From contig NZ_CP030048.1 in NCBI RefSeq assembly GCF_015291665.1, positions 620,001 through 684,000 of the forward strand: DNA of 64,000 nt. The letters are read 5' to 3'. The notes under the pieces are model-generated. The model ran no database searches and had not been told where the DNA came from. It was given only the letters and a program-made list of their open reading frames with translations. Positions 55,816 to 63,962 of this stretch are shown here, in pieces. Both the position numbers and the translations under genes were made by a program. Origin of the DNA: Bradyrhizobium sp. CCBAU 53338. Its GTDB lineage: Bacteria > Pseudomonadota > Alphaproteobacteria > Rhizobiales > Xanthobacteraceae. Positions within the stretch are counted from its first letter, which is position 1; each line of letters starts with the position of its first letter.

Positions 55816-56820
55816 ATGATCGGGATTGCGCGGGTCGCGGCTATTAGCCTTTTGGCTATGATGGCGATGGGCACGGCGAGGGCCGAGGATGCGCTGAAGG
55901 CCAAGATCGGCGTGCTCCGCCTGTCGTCCTCTGCGCCTGTTTTCATCGCCCAGGACAAGGGTTATTTCCGCGAGGCTGGTCTCGACGTCGAGCTGAAATT
56001 CTTCGATGCGGCGCAGCCGATTGCGGTCGCGACGACGTCCGGCGACGTCGATTTCGGTGTCACCGCCTTCACCGCGGGCCTCTACAATCTCGGCGGCAAG
56101 GGCGTGCTGAAGGTGATCGGCGGCATGAGCCGCGAGAAGGCCGGCTATCCCCTGATCGGCTATTTCGCCAGCAACAACGCCTATGCCGCCGGGCTGAAGA
56201 CACCGAAGGACCTCGCGGGCAAGCGCATCGCGATGACCCAGGTCGGATCATCCTTCCATTATTCGCTCGGCCTGCTCGCCGACAAGTACGGCTTCAAGCT
56301 TTCTGATGTGAAGATCGTGCCGCTGCAATCGCTCTCGAACGCGGCGGCCGCGTTGAAGGGCGAGACCGTCGATGCGGCGTTGCTGCCGATCTCCACCGCA
56401 CGAAAGCTGGTAGACGATGGCGGCGCAAAGTTTCTGGGCTGGGTCGGCGACGAGACGCCCTGGCAGCTGGGCGCGGTGTTCGCGTCGCCGAAGACACTGA
56501 CCAACAAGGTGCTGGTGACGAAATTCCTCGGCGTACTCGCCAAAGCCGATCGCGAATATCACGACGTGATCCTGGCTTCGATGAAGAACGGCGTCGCGCC
56601 GATCAACGACAAGACCAAGCCGCTCTTGGAGATCATCGCGAAATACACCAACCTGCCAGTCGAGCAGGTGGTCGGCAACTGCGCCTATATCGATCCGGAC
56701 GGCAAGCTCGACGTGAAGAACGTCGACAACCAGATCAAATGGCTCCAGGAGCAGGGCTTCGTCGACAAGGGCTTTGATGCGGATGCGATCATCGCCAAGG
56801 ATTACGTGAAGGCGGATTGA
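55816..56820 (+). CDS. NitT/TauT-type ABC transporter substrate-binding protein
   Basis: 334 residues. A signal peptide (AAISLLAMMAMGTARA) is followed by KIGVLRLSSSAPVFIAQDKGYFREAGLDVELKFF, typical of NMT1/SsuA-like periplasmic binding proteins for nitrate, sulfonates, thiamine precursors or aromatic acids such as phthalate. ASFHYSLGLLADKYGF and AALLPISTARKLVDDGG-type segments are family-like. GGAGGAAATGGG provides a good ribosome-binding site. Ligand unknown; location next to aromatic genes suggests an aromatic acid. Confidence 0.92.
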   Translation: MIGIARVAAISLLAMMAMGTARAEDALKAKIGVLRLSSSAPVFIAQDKGYFREAGLDVELKFFDAAQPIAVATTSGDVDFGVTAFTAGLYNLGGKGVLKVIGGMSREKAGYPLIGYFASNNAYAAGLKTPKDLAGKRIAMTQVGSSFHYSLGLLADKYGFKLSDVKIVPLQSLSNAAAALKGETVDAALLPISTARKLVDDGGAKFLGWVGDETPWQLGAVFASPKTLTNKVLVTKFLGVLAKADREYHDVILASMKNGVAPINDKTKPLLEIIAKYTNLPVEQVVGNCAYIDPDGKLDVKNVDNQIKWLQEQGFVDKGFDADAIIAKDYVKAD

Positions 56821-56826
56821 AGCGTC

Positions 56827-56931
56827 CGTCATTCCGGGGCGGTGCGATGCATCGAATCCGGAATCTCGAGGCTCCCCGGTGCGCAACTGCGCACCCGGGG
56901 TCTGGTCCTTCGGACCATCCCGGAACGACGG
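56827..56931. repeat. Extragenic palindromic repeat element
   Basis: CGTCATTCCGGGGCGG on the left and CCATCCCGGAACGACGG on the right pair as inverted ends; CCGGTGCGCAactGCGCACCCGG forms an internal hairpin. It lies inside the ABC operon between the binding protein and ATPase genes, so it is transcribed. Confidence 0.8.
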
Positions 56932-56953
56932 AGCAGAGGGTAGACAAGACAGA

Positions 56954-57727
56954 ATGGACCTGATCGCCAACCACATCAGCCATCGCTTCGGCGATCTCGC
57001 CGTGCTCGACGATGTTTCCTTCACGGTGAGCGCCGGAGAGGTGGTGGCGATCGTGGGTCCCTCCGGCTGCGGCAAGAGCACGCTCCTGTCGATCCTCGGC
57101 GGCTTGCTGCTGCCGACCTCGGGGGCGCCCGAACTGCGCGGCGCGCCGCCGGCGGACAGCCTCAATCCACTCACCTTCGTGTTCCAGGACTTCGCGCTGC
57201 TGCCCTGGGCGACGGTGGAAGAGAACGTCGAATTCCCGCTGCTGCACACCCAGCTCTCGGCCGCGCAGCGCCGCGCGCTGGTCGATGATGCCTTGCGCCG
57301 CACCGGCCTGACTGATTTTCGCAAGACCTATCCCAAGCAGCTCTCAGGCGGCATGCGCCAGCGCGTCGGGATTTCGCGCGCGCTTGCGGTCAAGCCCGCC
57401 ATTCTCTTGATGGACGAGCCGCTCTCGGCGCTGGACTCGCAGACGCGCGAATTGCTGATGGAAGACTTCGTCCGCCTGCTCGCCGATGGCGGCATGGGCG
57501 CGGTCTACGTCACCCACAATCTCGAAGAGGCCGCACGCCTTGCCGACCGCATCGTGGTGCTGTCGCGGCGGCCCGGGCGCATTCGCGAGGTCGTGACCGT
57601 GCCGATGACGCGCGCCGCGCGTGGTGAAGCTGCGGCGCGTGAAAAACTGCTCGCGCTTCAGAACCAGATCTGGTCGCTGATCCGCAACGAGGCGATCGAT
57701 GCCGAACGCGAGGTCCAGCATGCTTGA
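56954..57727 (+). CDS. NitT/TauT-type ABC transporter ATP-binding protein
   Basis: 257 residues from ATG 56954. Walker A GPSGCGKST at 35-43, Q-loop in VFQDFALLPW, signature LSGGMRQRVGISRAL near 131-145, Walker B ILLMDEPLSALD near 151-162 and the H-loop in YVTHNLEEA. Energises import with the permease that overlaps its last eight bases. Cytoplasmic face of the inner membrane. Confidence 0.95.
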   Translation: MDLIANHISHRFGDLAVLDDVSFTVSAGEVVAIVGPSGCGKSTLLSILGGLLLPTSGAPELRGAPPADSLNPLTFVFQDFALLPWATVEENVEFPLLHTQLSAAQRRALVDDALRRTGLTDFRKTYPKQLSGGMRQRVGISRALAVKPAILLMDEPLSALDSQTRELLMEDFVRLLADGGMGAVYVTHNLEEAARLADRIVVLSRRPGRIREVVTVPMTRAARGEAAAREKLLALQNQIWSLIRNEAIDAEREVQHA

Positions 57728-58541
57728 TCGCGCGACGGACACCTCGGCCAAGGACGACACGGCGCGGCGCGTCCGCTTTCGCGGCGCAGGCTTCGTGCCT
57801 GCGTCCAGCCGTTTCGGCGGCTGGATCGCGCTCGCCCTCGTCATCGCGATCTGGCAGGCGGCCGGCAGCGCCAAGCTCGTCAATCCGCTGTTCCTGCCGC
57901 CGCCCTCGGCGATCGCGCGGGCGATCTATGAACTCGCGATATCGGGCGCGCTTTGGCAGCATCTCTCGGCCTCGCTGCTGCGTATCGGCGTCGGCTGGGT
58001 GCTCGGGACCGCAGCCGGTGTCGTGGTCGGCTTCGCCATCGGCCTGTCGCGACTGGCGCGCAGCGTCGGCATCACGTTCATCTCGGCGCTGTTCCCGATC
58101 CCGAAGATCGCGCTGCTGCCGCTGCTGATCCTCTGGCTCGGCATCGGCGAGGAGCCGAAGATCGCGACGATCGCGCTTGGCGTGTTCTTCTCGACCGCGA
58201 TCTCGGTCTATAGCGGCGTCGATGCGGTGCCGCGCAACCTGATCCGCATGGCGCAAAGCTTCAACGTTCCCTTCGCCACGATCGTGCGCAAGGTGGTCTG
58301 GCCCGGCGCGTTGCCCGCCATCCTCGCCGGCTTCCGCATCACGGCATCAGTGGCGCTGCTCCTGGTCGTCAGCGCCGAGATGATCGGCGCGCAATACGGC
58401 ATCGGTGCCTTCGTGCTCCAGGCCGGTAATCTCATGCAGACGGACCAGTTGCTCGCCGGCGTCGTGATTCTGTCGGTGTTCGGGCTGGCGGTGGGGAAGG
58501 TGATTGGCTGGCTGGAGGTCAAATTATTGCACTGGCGTTAG
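57720..58541 (+). CDS. NitT/TauT-type ABC transporter permease
   Basis: 273 residues from ATG 57720, overlapping the ATPase gene by eight bases. Six or so membrane helices; SALFPIPKIALLPLLILWLGIGEEPKIATIALGVFF is the BPD_transp_1 family signature, and VFNVPFATIVRKVVWPGALPAILAGFRI-type EAA loop (KVVWPGALPAILAG) contacts the ATPase. Last gene of the import operon. Confidence 0.94.
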   Translation: MLDRATDTSAKDDTARRVRFRGAGFVPASSRFGGWIALALVIAIWQAAGSAKLVNPLFLPPPSAIARAIYELAISGALWQHLSASLLRIGVGWVLGTAAGVVVGFAIGLSRLARSVGITFISALFPIPKIALLPLLILWLGIGEEPKIATIALGVFFSTAISVYSGVDAVPRNLIRMAQSFNVPFATIVRKVVWPGALPAILAGFRITASVALLLVVSAEMIGAQYGIGAFVLQAGNLMQTDQLLAGVVILSVFGLAVGKVIGWLEVKLLHWR

Positions 58542-58608
58542 TCTTGTCGTCCCGGCGAAGGCCTGGCCTTCGACCGGACGTCGCCGAGGGCGGAGCGCCC
58601 GTCTAGTC

Positions 58609-59649
58609 TCACGCGTTGCCGCGATCCTCGCGAAACAGATCCAGCTTCTGCTGCACGGGCCGGTCCGAGAAGCTGAACAGCACGGCATCCTCATCCGCTT
58701 CGTGCGTTACCCATTGCCAGCTCGGCACCACGAACAGATCGCGCGGACCCCATTCGAACACGGCATCGCCGATGCGGCTGCGGCCCTTGCCCTCGATCGG
58801 ACAGAATACGGTCGCATCGGTCGCGCGATAGCGGGCGGTCTTGAAACCCTTCGGCAGCAGCTGGATGAAGGTGCCGATGGTCGGCATCGCGAAATCACCG
58901 GTCTCTGGATTGCTGAATTTCAGCTTCAGCCCGTGGCAGGCGTCCCACTCCTGGCTCGTTCTGGCCTTCTCCAGCGCCTCGCGGGTGTAGGCATAGGGAT
59001 AGCTGAAGATCGGCGAAGTCTTTGAGCTCCGCTTCACGTCGACCGGCAGCAGATTGTGACCATAGCGGGCAAAGCTGTCGCCGGCCGGCTTCGTGATCTT
59101 CTGCTGGTCTTCCTTCGATCCTTCCGCGAAGGAGCAGTCGAAGAACTGCACCAGCGGAATGTCGAGACCGTCGAGCCAGAACATCGGCTCGTCGGTCTCG
59201 TTGGAATGATCGTGCCAGGTCATCGACGGCGTGATGATGAAGTCGCCGGGCTCCATCGCGGTGCGCTCGCCGTCGACGGCGGTGTGAGCGCCTTTGCCTT
59301 CGAGCACGAAGCGCAGTGCGGACTGGCTGTGGCGGTGCGCGGGTGCGATATCGCCGGGCACCACCATCTGCACGCCGGCATAGAGCGAGGTCGTGATCCT
59401 GGATTGGCCGCGCAGGCCGGGGTTCTCCAGCACCAGCACGCGCCGCTCGGCTTCCTTGGCCGTGATCAGCTTGCCGGCTTCCGTCATGTAGTCGCGGATG
59501 ATGTCGAACTTCCACAAGTGCGGCCGGCAGGCGCTCTTCGGCTCCGGCGTGATCAGATCGCTCATCACCGTCCACAGCGCGGTGAGATTCTCGCCGTCGA
59601 TCTTCTTGTAGAACGCCTCGCGTTCCGGCGTCTTGGTCACGGCTTCCAT
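58609..59649 (-). CDS. Gentisate 1,2-dioxygenase
   Basis: 346 residues, the length of gentisate 1,2-dioxygenases, bicupin Fe(II) enzymes that open the ring of gentisate to maleylpyruvate. The N-terminal cupin contains PAHRHSQSALRFVLEGKG near 100-118 with the metal His pair, then MTWHDHSNETDEPMFWLDGLD with the third His region. The second cupin near 250-330 (VFEWGPRDLFVVPSWQWVTHEADEDAVLFSFSD) is less complete in ligands, as usual. Preceded by a TTGACG-16-TATACT promoter and the 20-base palindrome at 59673. Its downstream partner genes are divergent across 194 bases. Confidence 0.92.
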   Translation of the reverse strand: MEAVTKTPEREAFYKKIDGENLTALWTVMSDLITPEPKSACRPHLWKFDIIRDYMTEAGKLITAKEAERRVLVLENPGLRGQSRITTSLYAGVQMVVPGDIAPAHRHSQSALRFVLEGKGAHTAVDGERTAMEPGDFIITPSMTWHDHSNETDEPMFWLDGLDIPLVQFFDCSFAEGSKEDQQKITKPAGDSFARYGHNLLPVDVKRSSKTSPIFSYPYAYTREALEKARTSQEWDACHGLKLKFSNPETGDFAMPTIGTFIQLLPKGFKTARYRATDATVFCPIEGKGRSRIGDAVFEWGPRDLFVVPSWQWVTHEADEDAVLFSFSDRPVQQKLDLFREDRGNA

Positions 59650-59672
59650 GGCGCAGCTCCCGGTGATTGTTG

Positions 59673-59706
59673 ATTGACAGTATACTTACAATCTAGGTAG
59701 CGTCAA
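59673..59706 (-). promoter_or_regulatory. Promoter and palindromic operator of gentisate dioxygenase gene
   Basis: On the reverse strand TTGACG (59706-59701) and TATACT (59684-59679) are 16 bases apart. The -10 is the centre of ATTGnnAGTATACTnnCAAT (59673-59692), a 20-base palindrome that recurs at 63787. The neighbouring MarR gene product is the likely binder. Confidence 0.75.
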
Positions 59707-59729
59707 CTTGACGAACGACCTACAAAATT

Positions 59730-59827
59730 GTCATTCCGGGTCGAGGCGCTAGCATCGAGCCCGGAATCCATAGCCATGATCGGGAGTATGGATTCCGGGC
59801 TCTTGCTTCGCATGCCCCGGAATGACG
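59730..59827. repeat. Extragenic palindromic repeat element
   Basis: GTCATTCCGGGTCGAGGCG on the left and GCATGCCCCGGAATGAC on the right pair as inverted ends, with ATGGATTCCGGGCTC inverted against GAGCCCGGAATCCAT in the middle. It sits between the operator and the isomerase gene. Confidence 0.85.
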
Positions 59828-59843
59828 GAGAGGGAGGGTTCCG

Positions 59844-60476
59844 ATGAAGCTGCACGGCTATTTCCGTTCCAGCGCCGCCTATCGCGTGCGGATCGCGCTG
59901 AATCTCAAGGGCCTCGGTGTCGAGCACCTGCCGCATCATCTTCGCAAGGGCGAGCAGTGCGCCCCAGGCTATCTCGCGATCAATCCGCAGGGCCTGGTGC
60001 CGGCGCTGGAGAACGATTCCGGTGCGGTGCTGACCCAATCGGTCGCGATCATCGAATGGCTCGATGAGACGCATCCCAATCCGCCGCTGCTGCCGAAGGA
60101 TCCGCTGCAGCGCGCCAAGGTGCGGGCGTTTGCGCTGGTGATCGCCTGCGACACCCATCCCGTGCAGAATCTGAAAGTGCTGGCGCGGCTCCGCGAGCTT
60201 GGGCTGGCCGAAGAGAAAGTCCAGGACTGGGCCGCCTGGGTCAACCGCGAGGGGCTGTCTGCGTGCGAGACGCTCATCAAGGACGAGGTAGGTCCGTTCT
60301 GCTTCGGTGATGCGCCGACGCTGGCCGATCTCTGCCTGGTGCCGCAACTGGCCAATGCACGCCGCTTCGGCGTCGATGTCTCGGTCTATCCGCGCCTGCT
60401 CGAGGCCGAGGCCGCCGCCAAGGCGCTGCCGGCCTTCGCCAATGCTGCTCCGGAGAAGCAGCCCGATGCCGAGTAA
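59844..60476 (+). CDS. Glutathione-dependent maleylpyruvate/maleylacetoacetate isomerase
   Basis: 210 residues, zeta-class glutathione transferase fold. SSAAYRVRIALNLKGL at residues 8-23 carries the SSxxxRVRIALN signature with the active Ser. INPQGLVPALE and TQSVAIIEWLDETHP are the glutathione-site segments. The C-terminal helical domain includes CDTHPVQNLKVL. Next to gentisate dioxygenase it most likely isomerises maleylpyruvate to fumarylpyruvate. Start and SD (GAGGGAGGG) are clear. The MarR start lies within its last 11 bases. Confidence 0.92.
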   Translation: MKLHGYFRSSAAYRVRIALNLKGLGVEHLPHHLRKGEQCAPGYLAINPQGLVPALENDSGAVLTQSVAIIEWLDETHPNPPLLPKDPLQRAKVRAFALVIACDTHPVQNLKVLARLRELGLAEEKVQDWAAWVNREGLSACETLIKDEVGPFCFGDAPTLADLCLVPQLANARRFGVDVSVYPRLLEAEAAAKALPAFANAAPEKQPDAE

Positions 60477-60978
60477 GCCTCTGCTTCCGATCACGATGGA
60501 CGCGGTGTATGCCGCGCCGGGCTATCTGTTCCGGCGCATGCAGCAGATCGCGGTCTCGATCTTCATGGAGGAGTGCAAGGCGTTCGACCTCACGCCGGTG
60601 CAATATGCGGCGCTGATCGCGATCCATACCCATCCCGGCATCGACGCGACGCGGCTGTCGGCGGTGATCGCCTTCGACCGCTCCACGCTAGGCAGCGTGA
60701 TCGAGCGGCTCCAGGCCAAGGATTTTGTCGAGCGCAAGCCGGCGCCGGAGGACAAGCGGATCAAGCTGCTCCATCTGACGAAGTCAGGCGCCGCGATCCT
60801 GCGCGAGATCATCCCCGCGGTCGAACGCGCCCAGTCGCGTATGCTGGAGCCGCTGAAGCCAACCGAGCGCAAGGCGCTGATGGGGTTGATGTCGCAGCTC
60901 GTCGATCTGAACAACGAGGCCTCGCGCGTGCCGTTGCGGGCCGAGGACGCGATGGAGCACCTGGGGAAGGGTGGGTGA
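60466..60978 (+). CDS. MarR family transcriptional regulator
   Basis: 170 residues from the ATG at 60466, overlapping the isomerase stop by 11 bases; longer frame upstream is the isomerase in another frame. FDLTPVQYAALIAIHTHPGIDATRLSAVIAFDRSTLGSVIERLQAKDFVERKPAPEDKRIKLLHLTKSG is the winged helix-turn-helix with the wing Asp-Lys-Arg. Dimerisation helices flank it. It probably represses the gentisate and CoA-ligase operons until an aromatic acid or its CoA ester binds, through the boxes at 59673 and 63787. Confidence 0.93.
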   Translation: MPSKPLLPITMDAVYAAPGYLFRRMQQIAVSIFMEECKAFDLTPVQYAALIAIHTHPGIDATRLSAVIAFDRSTLGSVIERLQAKDFVERKPAPEDKRIKLLHLTKSGAAILREIIPAVERAQSRMLEPLKPTERKALMGLMSQLVDLNNEASRVPLRAEDAMEHLGKGG

Positions 60979-61004
60979 GGGGATGTGTGGCGACGCCGTT
61001 GGCC

Positions 61005-62618
61005 TCACATCCGGAGCAACGCCTGCCGATCAATTTTCCCCGTACCCGTTTTCGGCAGTTCGTCGATGAAGATCACCTCGCGCGGATATTTGTAAGGTAG
61101 CAGCTTGCCCTTCACATAGTCCTGCAAGCGCCGCGTCGCCTCGCTCTGGTCCGAAGCGCGGTCGTTCATCACCACCACCGCCTTCAGCGTCATGCGGCGA
61201 TCCGGCAGCTCGGCTGCGAACACCGCGCATTCGCGGATATCCGGGTGATCAGCGAGGCACAGTTCGACCTCGAGCGGGTAAACCCACTGGCCCGAAATTT
61301 TGATGAGATCATCGGCGCGGCCGCGGAAGAAGTGGAAGCCGTCGCTGTCGCGGACGAAGCGATCGCCGGTGTAGATCCAGCCACCCTCGCGGATGGTCTC
61401 GGCGGATTTGTCCGGCCGGTTCCAGTACAGCGGCGTGTTGGAATCGCCGCGGACCCACAGGATGCCTTCCTCGTTATCGCCGACGTCGCGGCCGTCCTTG
61501 TCGCGTAAGCTCACCTCGTAGCCCGGCACGCGCAGGCCCGCAGCGCCGAGCTTCTTCTGCTCGGGGCGGTTGGACAGGTAGATGTGCAGCACCTCGGTCG
61601 AGCCGAGGCCTTCGACGATCTCGAGCCCCGTGAGCGTCTTCCAGCCGTTGAAGACCTCGGCCGAGAGCACTTCGGCGGCCGAAAGCGCGATGCGCAGGGA
61701 CGAGAAGTTCGTCCGGGCGGCGCCCTCCGCCTTGGTCAGCGAGGTGTAGAGCGTCGGCAGGCCGAAGAACACCGTCGGCTTGTACAACTCGACCGCCGCA
61801 AAGATCGCGGCCGGCTTCGGCTGGCCCGGCAGCAGCAGCGTAGCCGCGCCTGCCGAGAACGGGAAGGTGACGGAATTGCCAAAGCCGTAGGCGAAGAAGA
61901 TCTTCGGCACCGAGAAGCAGATGTCGTCAGGCGTCAGTTTCAGCACGTTCCGCGCAAAGGCGACCTCGCTATAGGCCATGTCGTGCTGGAGATGCACGAT
62001 GCCCTTGGGCCGGCCGGTCGAACCGGAAGAGTACATCCAGAACGCCATCTCGTTGCGATGGGTCGCCGCCTCCGTCAGTTCCGCTGAAAATTGCGGCAGC
62101 CACTCCGTGGCAGCTATCGCCTTCGGCGCGGCGTGATCGCCGACCGCTCCATTGACCACGATCAGCGTGCGCAACTGCGTGTCCTTGCAGGCCTCGGCAT
62201 TGAAGCGCGCGCAGAACTCGGCATCCGCCACTGCAACGGCTGCGCCGGAATCGGCGAGATAGAATTGCAGCAGGTCCGGCGGCGTCAGCGTGTTGATCAG
62301 GAGCGGCACGAAGCCGGCACGCACGGCGCCAAAAAAGGCGGCCGGATAGGCCGGCGTGTCGTCGAGGAACAGCAGCACGCGGTCGCCGCGCTTCAGGCCG
62401 AGCGAGGCAAAGCCGTTGCCCCAGCGGCAAGCATCAGCGCACAGCTCGGCATAAGTCCGCGCGCCGGCCGGGCCAATCAGCGCCAGCTTGTCGCCACGGC
62501 CCTTGGCGAGATTGTCGAACAGCACGCGGCTGGCATTGTAGGCTTGCGGAACGGCAAAGCCGATCTCACGGACGCCCGCGCAGTCCGCGGGCACCTCGTC
62601 GCGAATCTCGTTGCTCAT
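61005..62618 (-). CDS. Benzoate-CoA ligase family protein (aromatic acid-CoA ligase)
   Basis: 537 residues from ATG 62618, overlapping the stop of the upstream hydroxylase gene (ATGA). ANL-family motifs: SSGSTGRPKGIVHLQHDM near 196-213, GLGSTEVLHIYLSNRP near 325, GWIYTGDRFVRDSDGFHFFRGRADDLIKISGQWVYPLEVE near 415-455, and C-terminal PKTGTGKIDRQALL with the catalytic Lys. ADxGAAVAVADAE and KIFFAYGFGNSVTFPFSAGA are typical of benzoate/hydroxybenzoate-CoA ligases. Activates an aromatic acid; exact acid unknown, salicylate or a relative being most consistent with the neighbouring hydroxylase. Confidence 0.9.
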   Translation of the reverse strand: MSNEIRDEVPADCAGVREIGFAVPQAYNASRVLFDNLAKGRGDKLALIGPAGARTYAELCADACRWGNGFASLGLKRGDRVLLFLDDTPAYPAAFFGAVRAGFVPLLINTLTPPDLLQFYLADSGAAVAVADAEFCARFNAEACKDTQLRTLIVVNGAVGDHAAPKAIAATEWLPQFSAELTEAATHRNEMAFWMYSSGSTGRPKGIVHLQHDMAYSEVAFARNVLKLTPDDICFSVPKIFFAYGFGNSVTFPFSAGAATLLLPGQPKPAAIFAAVELYKPTVFFGLPTLYTSLTKAEGAARTNFSSLRIALSAAEVLSAEVFNGWKTLTGLEIVEGLGSTEVLHIYLSNRPEQKKLGAAGLRVPGYEVSLRDKDGRDVGDNEEGILWVRGDSNTPLYWNRPDKSAETIREGGWIYTGDRFVRDSDGFHFFRGRADDLIKISGQWVYPLEVELCLADHPDIRECAVFAAELPDRRMTLKAVVVMNDRASDQSEATRRLQDYVKGKLLPYKYPREVIFIDELPKTGTGKIDRQALLRM

Positions 62619-63772
62619 GCCGTCGCCTCGTCGACCGCATCTCCGTCGGTGTTCTTCTCGGCCTCGTAGCGGGCCATGAAGGCCGGCGACATCGCGCGCA
62701 GCCGGGAATCGTCGATGCGGCCGGAGCGGGTGATGTAGCTGTAGGCAAAGTCCATCAGGCCAAGCTGCATGTGCTGGGCGAAATGCTCGTACCAGAAGGC
62801 ACTGGTGCGCGCGGCATTGACCAGCTTCTGCACCACGGGCTTGCGCGCGGCCTGGTAGCGATGCAGCGCGGTCGCCAGATGGGCATCCGATTCCAGCGCC
62901 TTGACCAGCGCGATGGCGTCCTCGATCGCGAGCCGCGTGCCGGAACCGATCGAGAAATGCGCCGAGTGCAGCGCGTCCCCGATCAGCACCATGTTCTTGA
63001 ACGACCAATGCTCGTTCCAGACCCACGGGAAGTTGCGCCAGACCGACTTGTTGGAAACCAGGCAGTGGCCGCCGAGCGTGTCGGCAAACACCTCCTCGCA
63101 GACGCCCTTGGACTGTTCGACGTCCTTGTAGGCGAAGCCATAGGCCTGCCAGGTTGCGTGATCGCACTCGACCAGGAAGGTGCTCATGTTCGGCGAATAG
63201 CGGTAGTGATGCGCGTTGAAGGCGCCGCGGTCGGTCCTCACAAAGGTCTGCGACAGCGTGTCGAAGCGCTTCGAGGTTCCGTACCAGACGAATTTGTTGG
63301 AGGAATAGGACAGCGACGTGCCGAAATCGCCCTCATAGGCGCGGCGCACCAGCGAGTTGAGGCCGTCGGCGGCGACGATCAGATCGTGGCCGTTGAGCTG
63401 GTCGATCGCCTGGATCTGGGTGTCGAAGCGAGGGGTGACGCCAACATCGAGTGCGCGCTGCTGTAGGAACTGCAACAGCTCGAGCCGACCGATCGAGGAG
63501 AAGCCGACGCCGTCGATGGCGACGCTGTCGCCACAATGGTTCAGCGTGATGTTTTCCCAGCTTTCCATGTGCGGAGCGATCGCATCGACCGTCTCCGGGT
63601 CGTCCGCGCGCAAGAATTCCAGGGCCTGGTCGGAGAACACGACGCCAAAGCCCCAGGTCGTGTCGGCCGGGTTCTGTTCGAACAGGTCGACTTGATCCTC
63701 GGGGTGACGCTTCTTCCAGAGATAGGCGAAGTAGAGCCCGCCGGGCCCCCCGCCAATCACGGCGATCCGCAA
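62615..63772 (-). CDS. FAD-dependent aromatic hydroxylase, salicylyl-CoA 5-hydroxylase-like
   Basis: 385 residues. VIGGGPGGLYFAYLWKKRHPEDQVDLFEQNP at 4-34 is the FAD-binding motif; TTWGFGVVFSD and ITLNHCGDSVAIDGVGFSSIGRLELLQFLQQRA follow, and NMVLIGDALHSAHFSIGSGTRLAIEDAIALVKAL near 277-310 is the GD motif of group A flavin monooxygenases. The DxxDFLQEN-like segments and GFGVVFSDQAL resemble salicylyl-CoA 5-hydroxylases (SdgC) and the N-terminal domain of 2-aminobenzoyl-CoA monooxygenase, but this is a single-domain protein without the C-terminal reductase. It would hydroxylate an aromatic CoA ester made by the ligase. Preceded by the operator at 63787. Confidence 0.85.
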   Translation of the reverse strand: MRIAVIGGGPGGLYFAYLWKKRHPEDQVDLFEQNPADTTWGFGVVFSDQALEFLRADDPETVDAIAPHMESWENITLNHCGDSVAIDGVGFSSIGRLELLQFLQQRALDVGVTPRFDTQIQAIDQLNGHDLIVAADGLNSLVRRAYEGDFGTSLSYSSNKFVWYGTSKRFDTLSQTFVRTDRGAFNAHHYRYSPNMSTFLVECDHATWQAYGFAYKDVEQSKGVCEEVFADTLGGHCLVSNKSVWRNFPWVWNEHWSFKNMVLIGDALHSAHFSIGSGTRLAIEDAIALVKALESDAHLATALHRYQAARKPVVQKLVNAARTSAFWYEHFAQHMQLGLMDFAYSYITRSGRIDDSRLRAMSPAFMARYEAEKNTDGDAVDEATA

Positions 63773-63786
63773 ATCCTGCCTCCCTA

Positions 63787-63821
63787 ATTGACAGTATACT
63801 TACTATCTCAGGGTAGACTAA
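63787..63821 (-). promoter_or_regulatory. Promoter and operator of hydroxylase-ligase operon
   Basis: On the reverse strand TTAGTC (63821-63816) and TATACT (63798-63793) are 17 bases apart. The sequence ATAGTAAGTATACTGTCAAT (reverse strand) differs from the one at 59673 in one base of the 20, so the same protein should bind both. Confidence 0.75.
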
Positions 63822-63962
63822 TGGGCTCCGGTCTCCCACGCCAGCGGAATTATCGCCAAGGCGAGGTGCGCCGCAGCACGGCTGCGGGCACCCGTTTTGC
63901 GCGCGCCCGAAACCGTCAGCTGGGAATCATAGCCAAACCGCGCCGGATTGACCACCCGCGCG

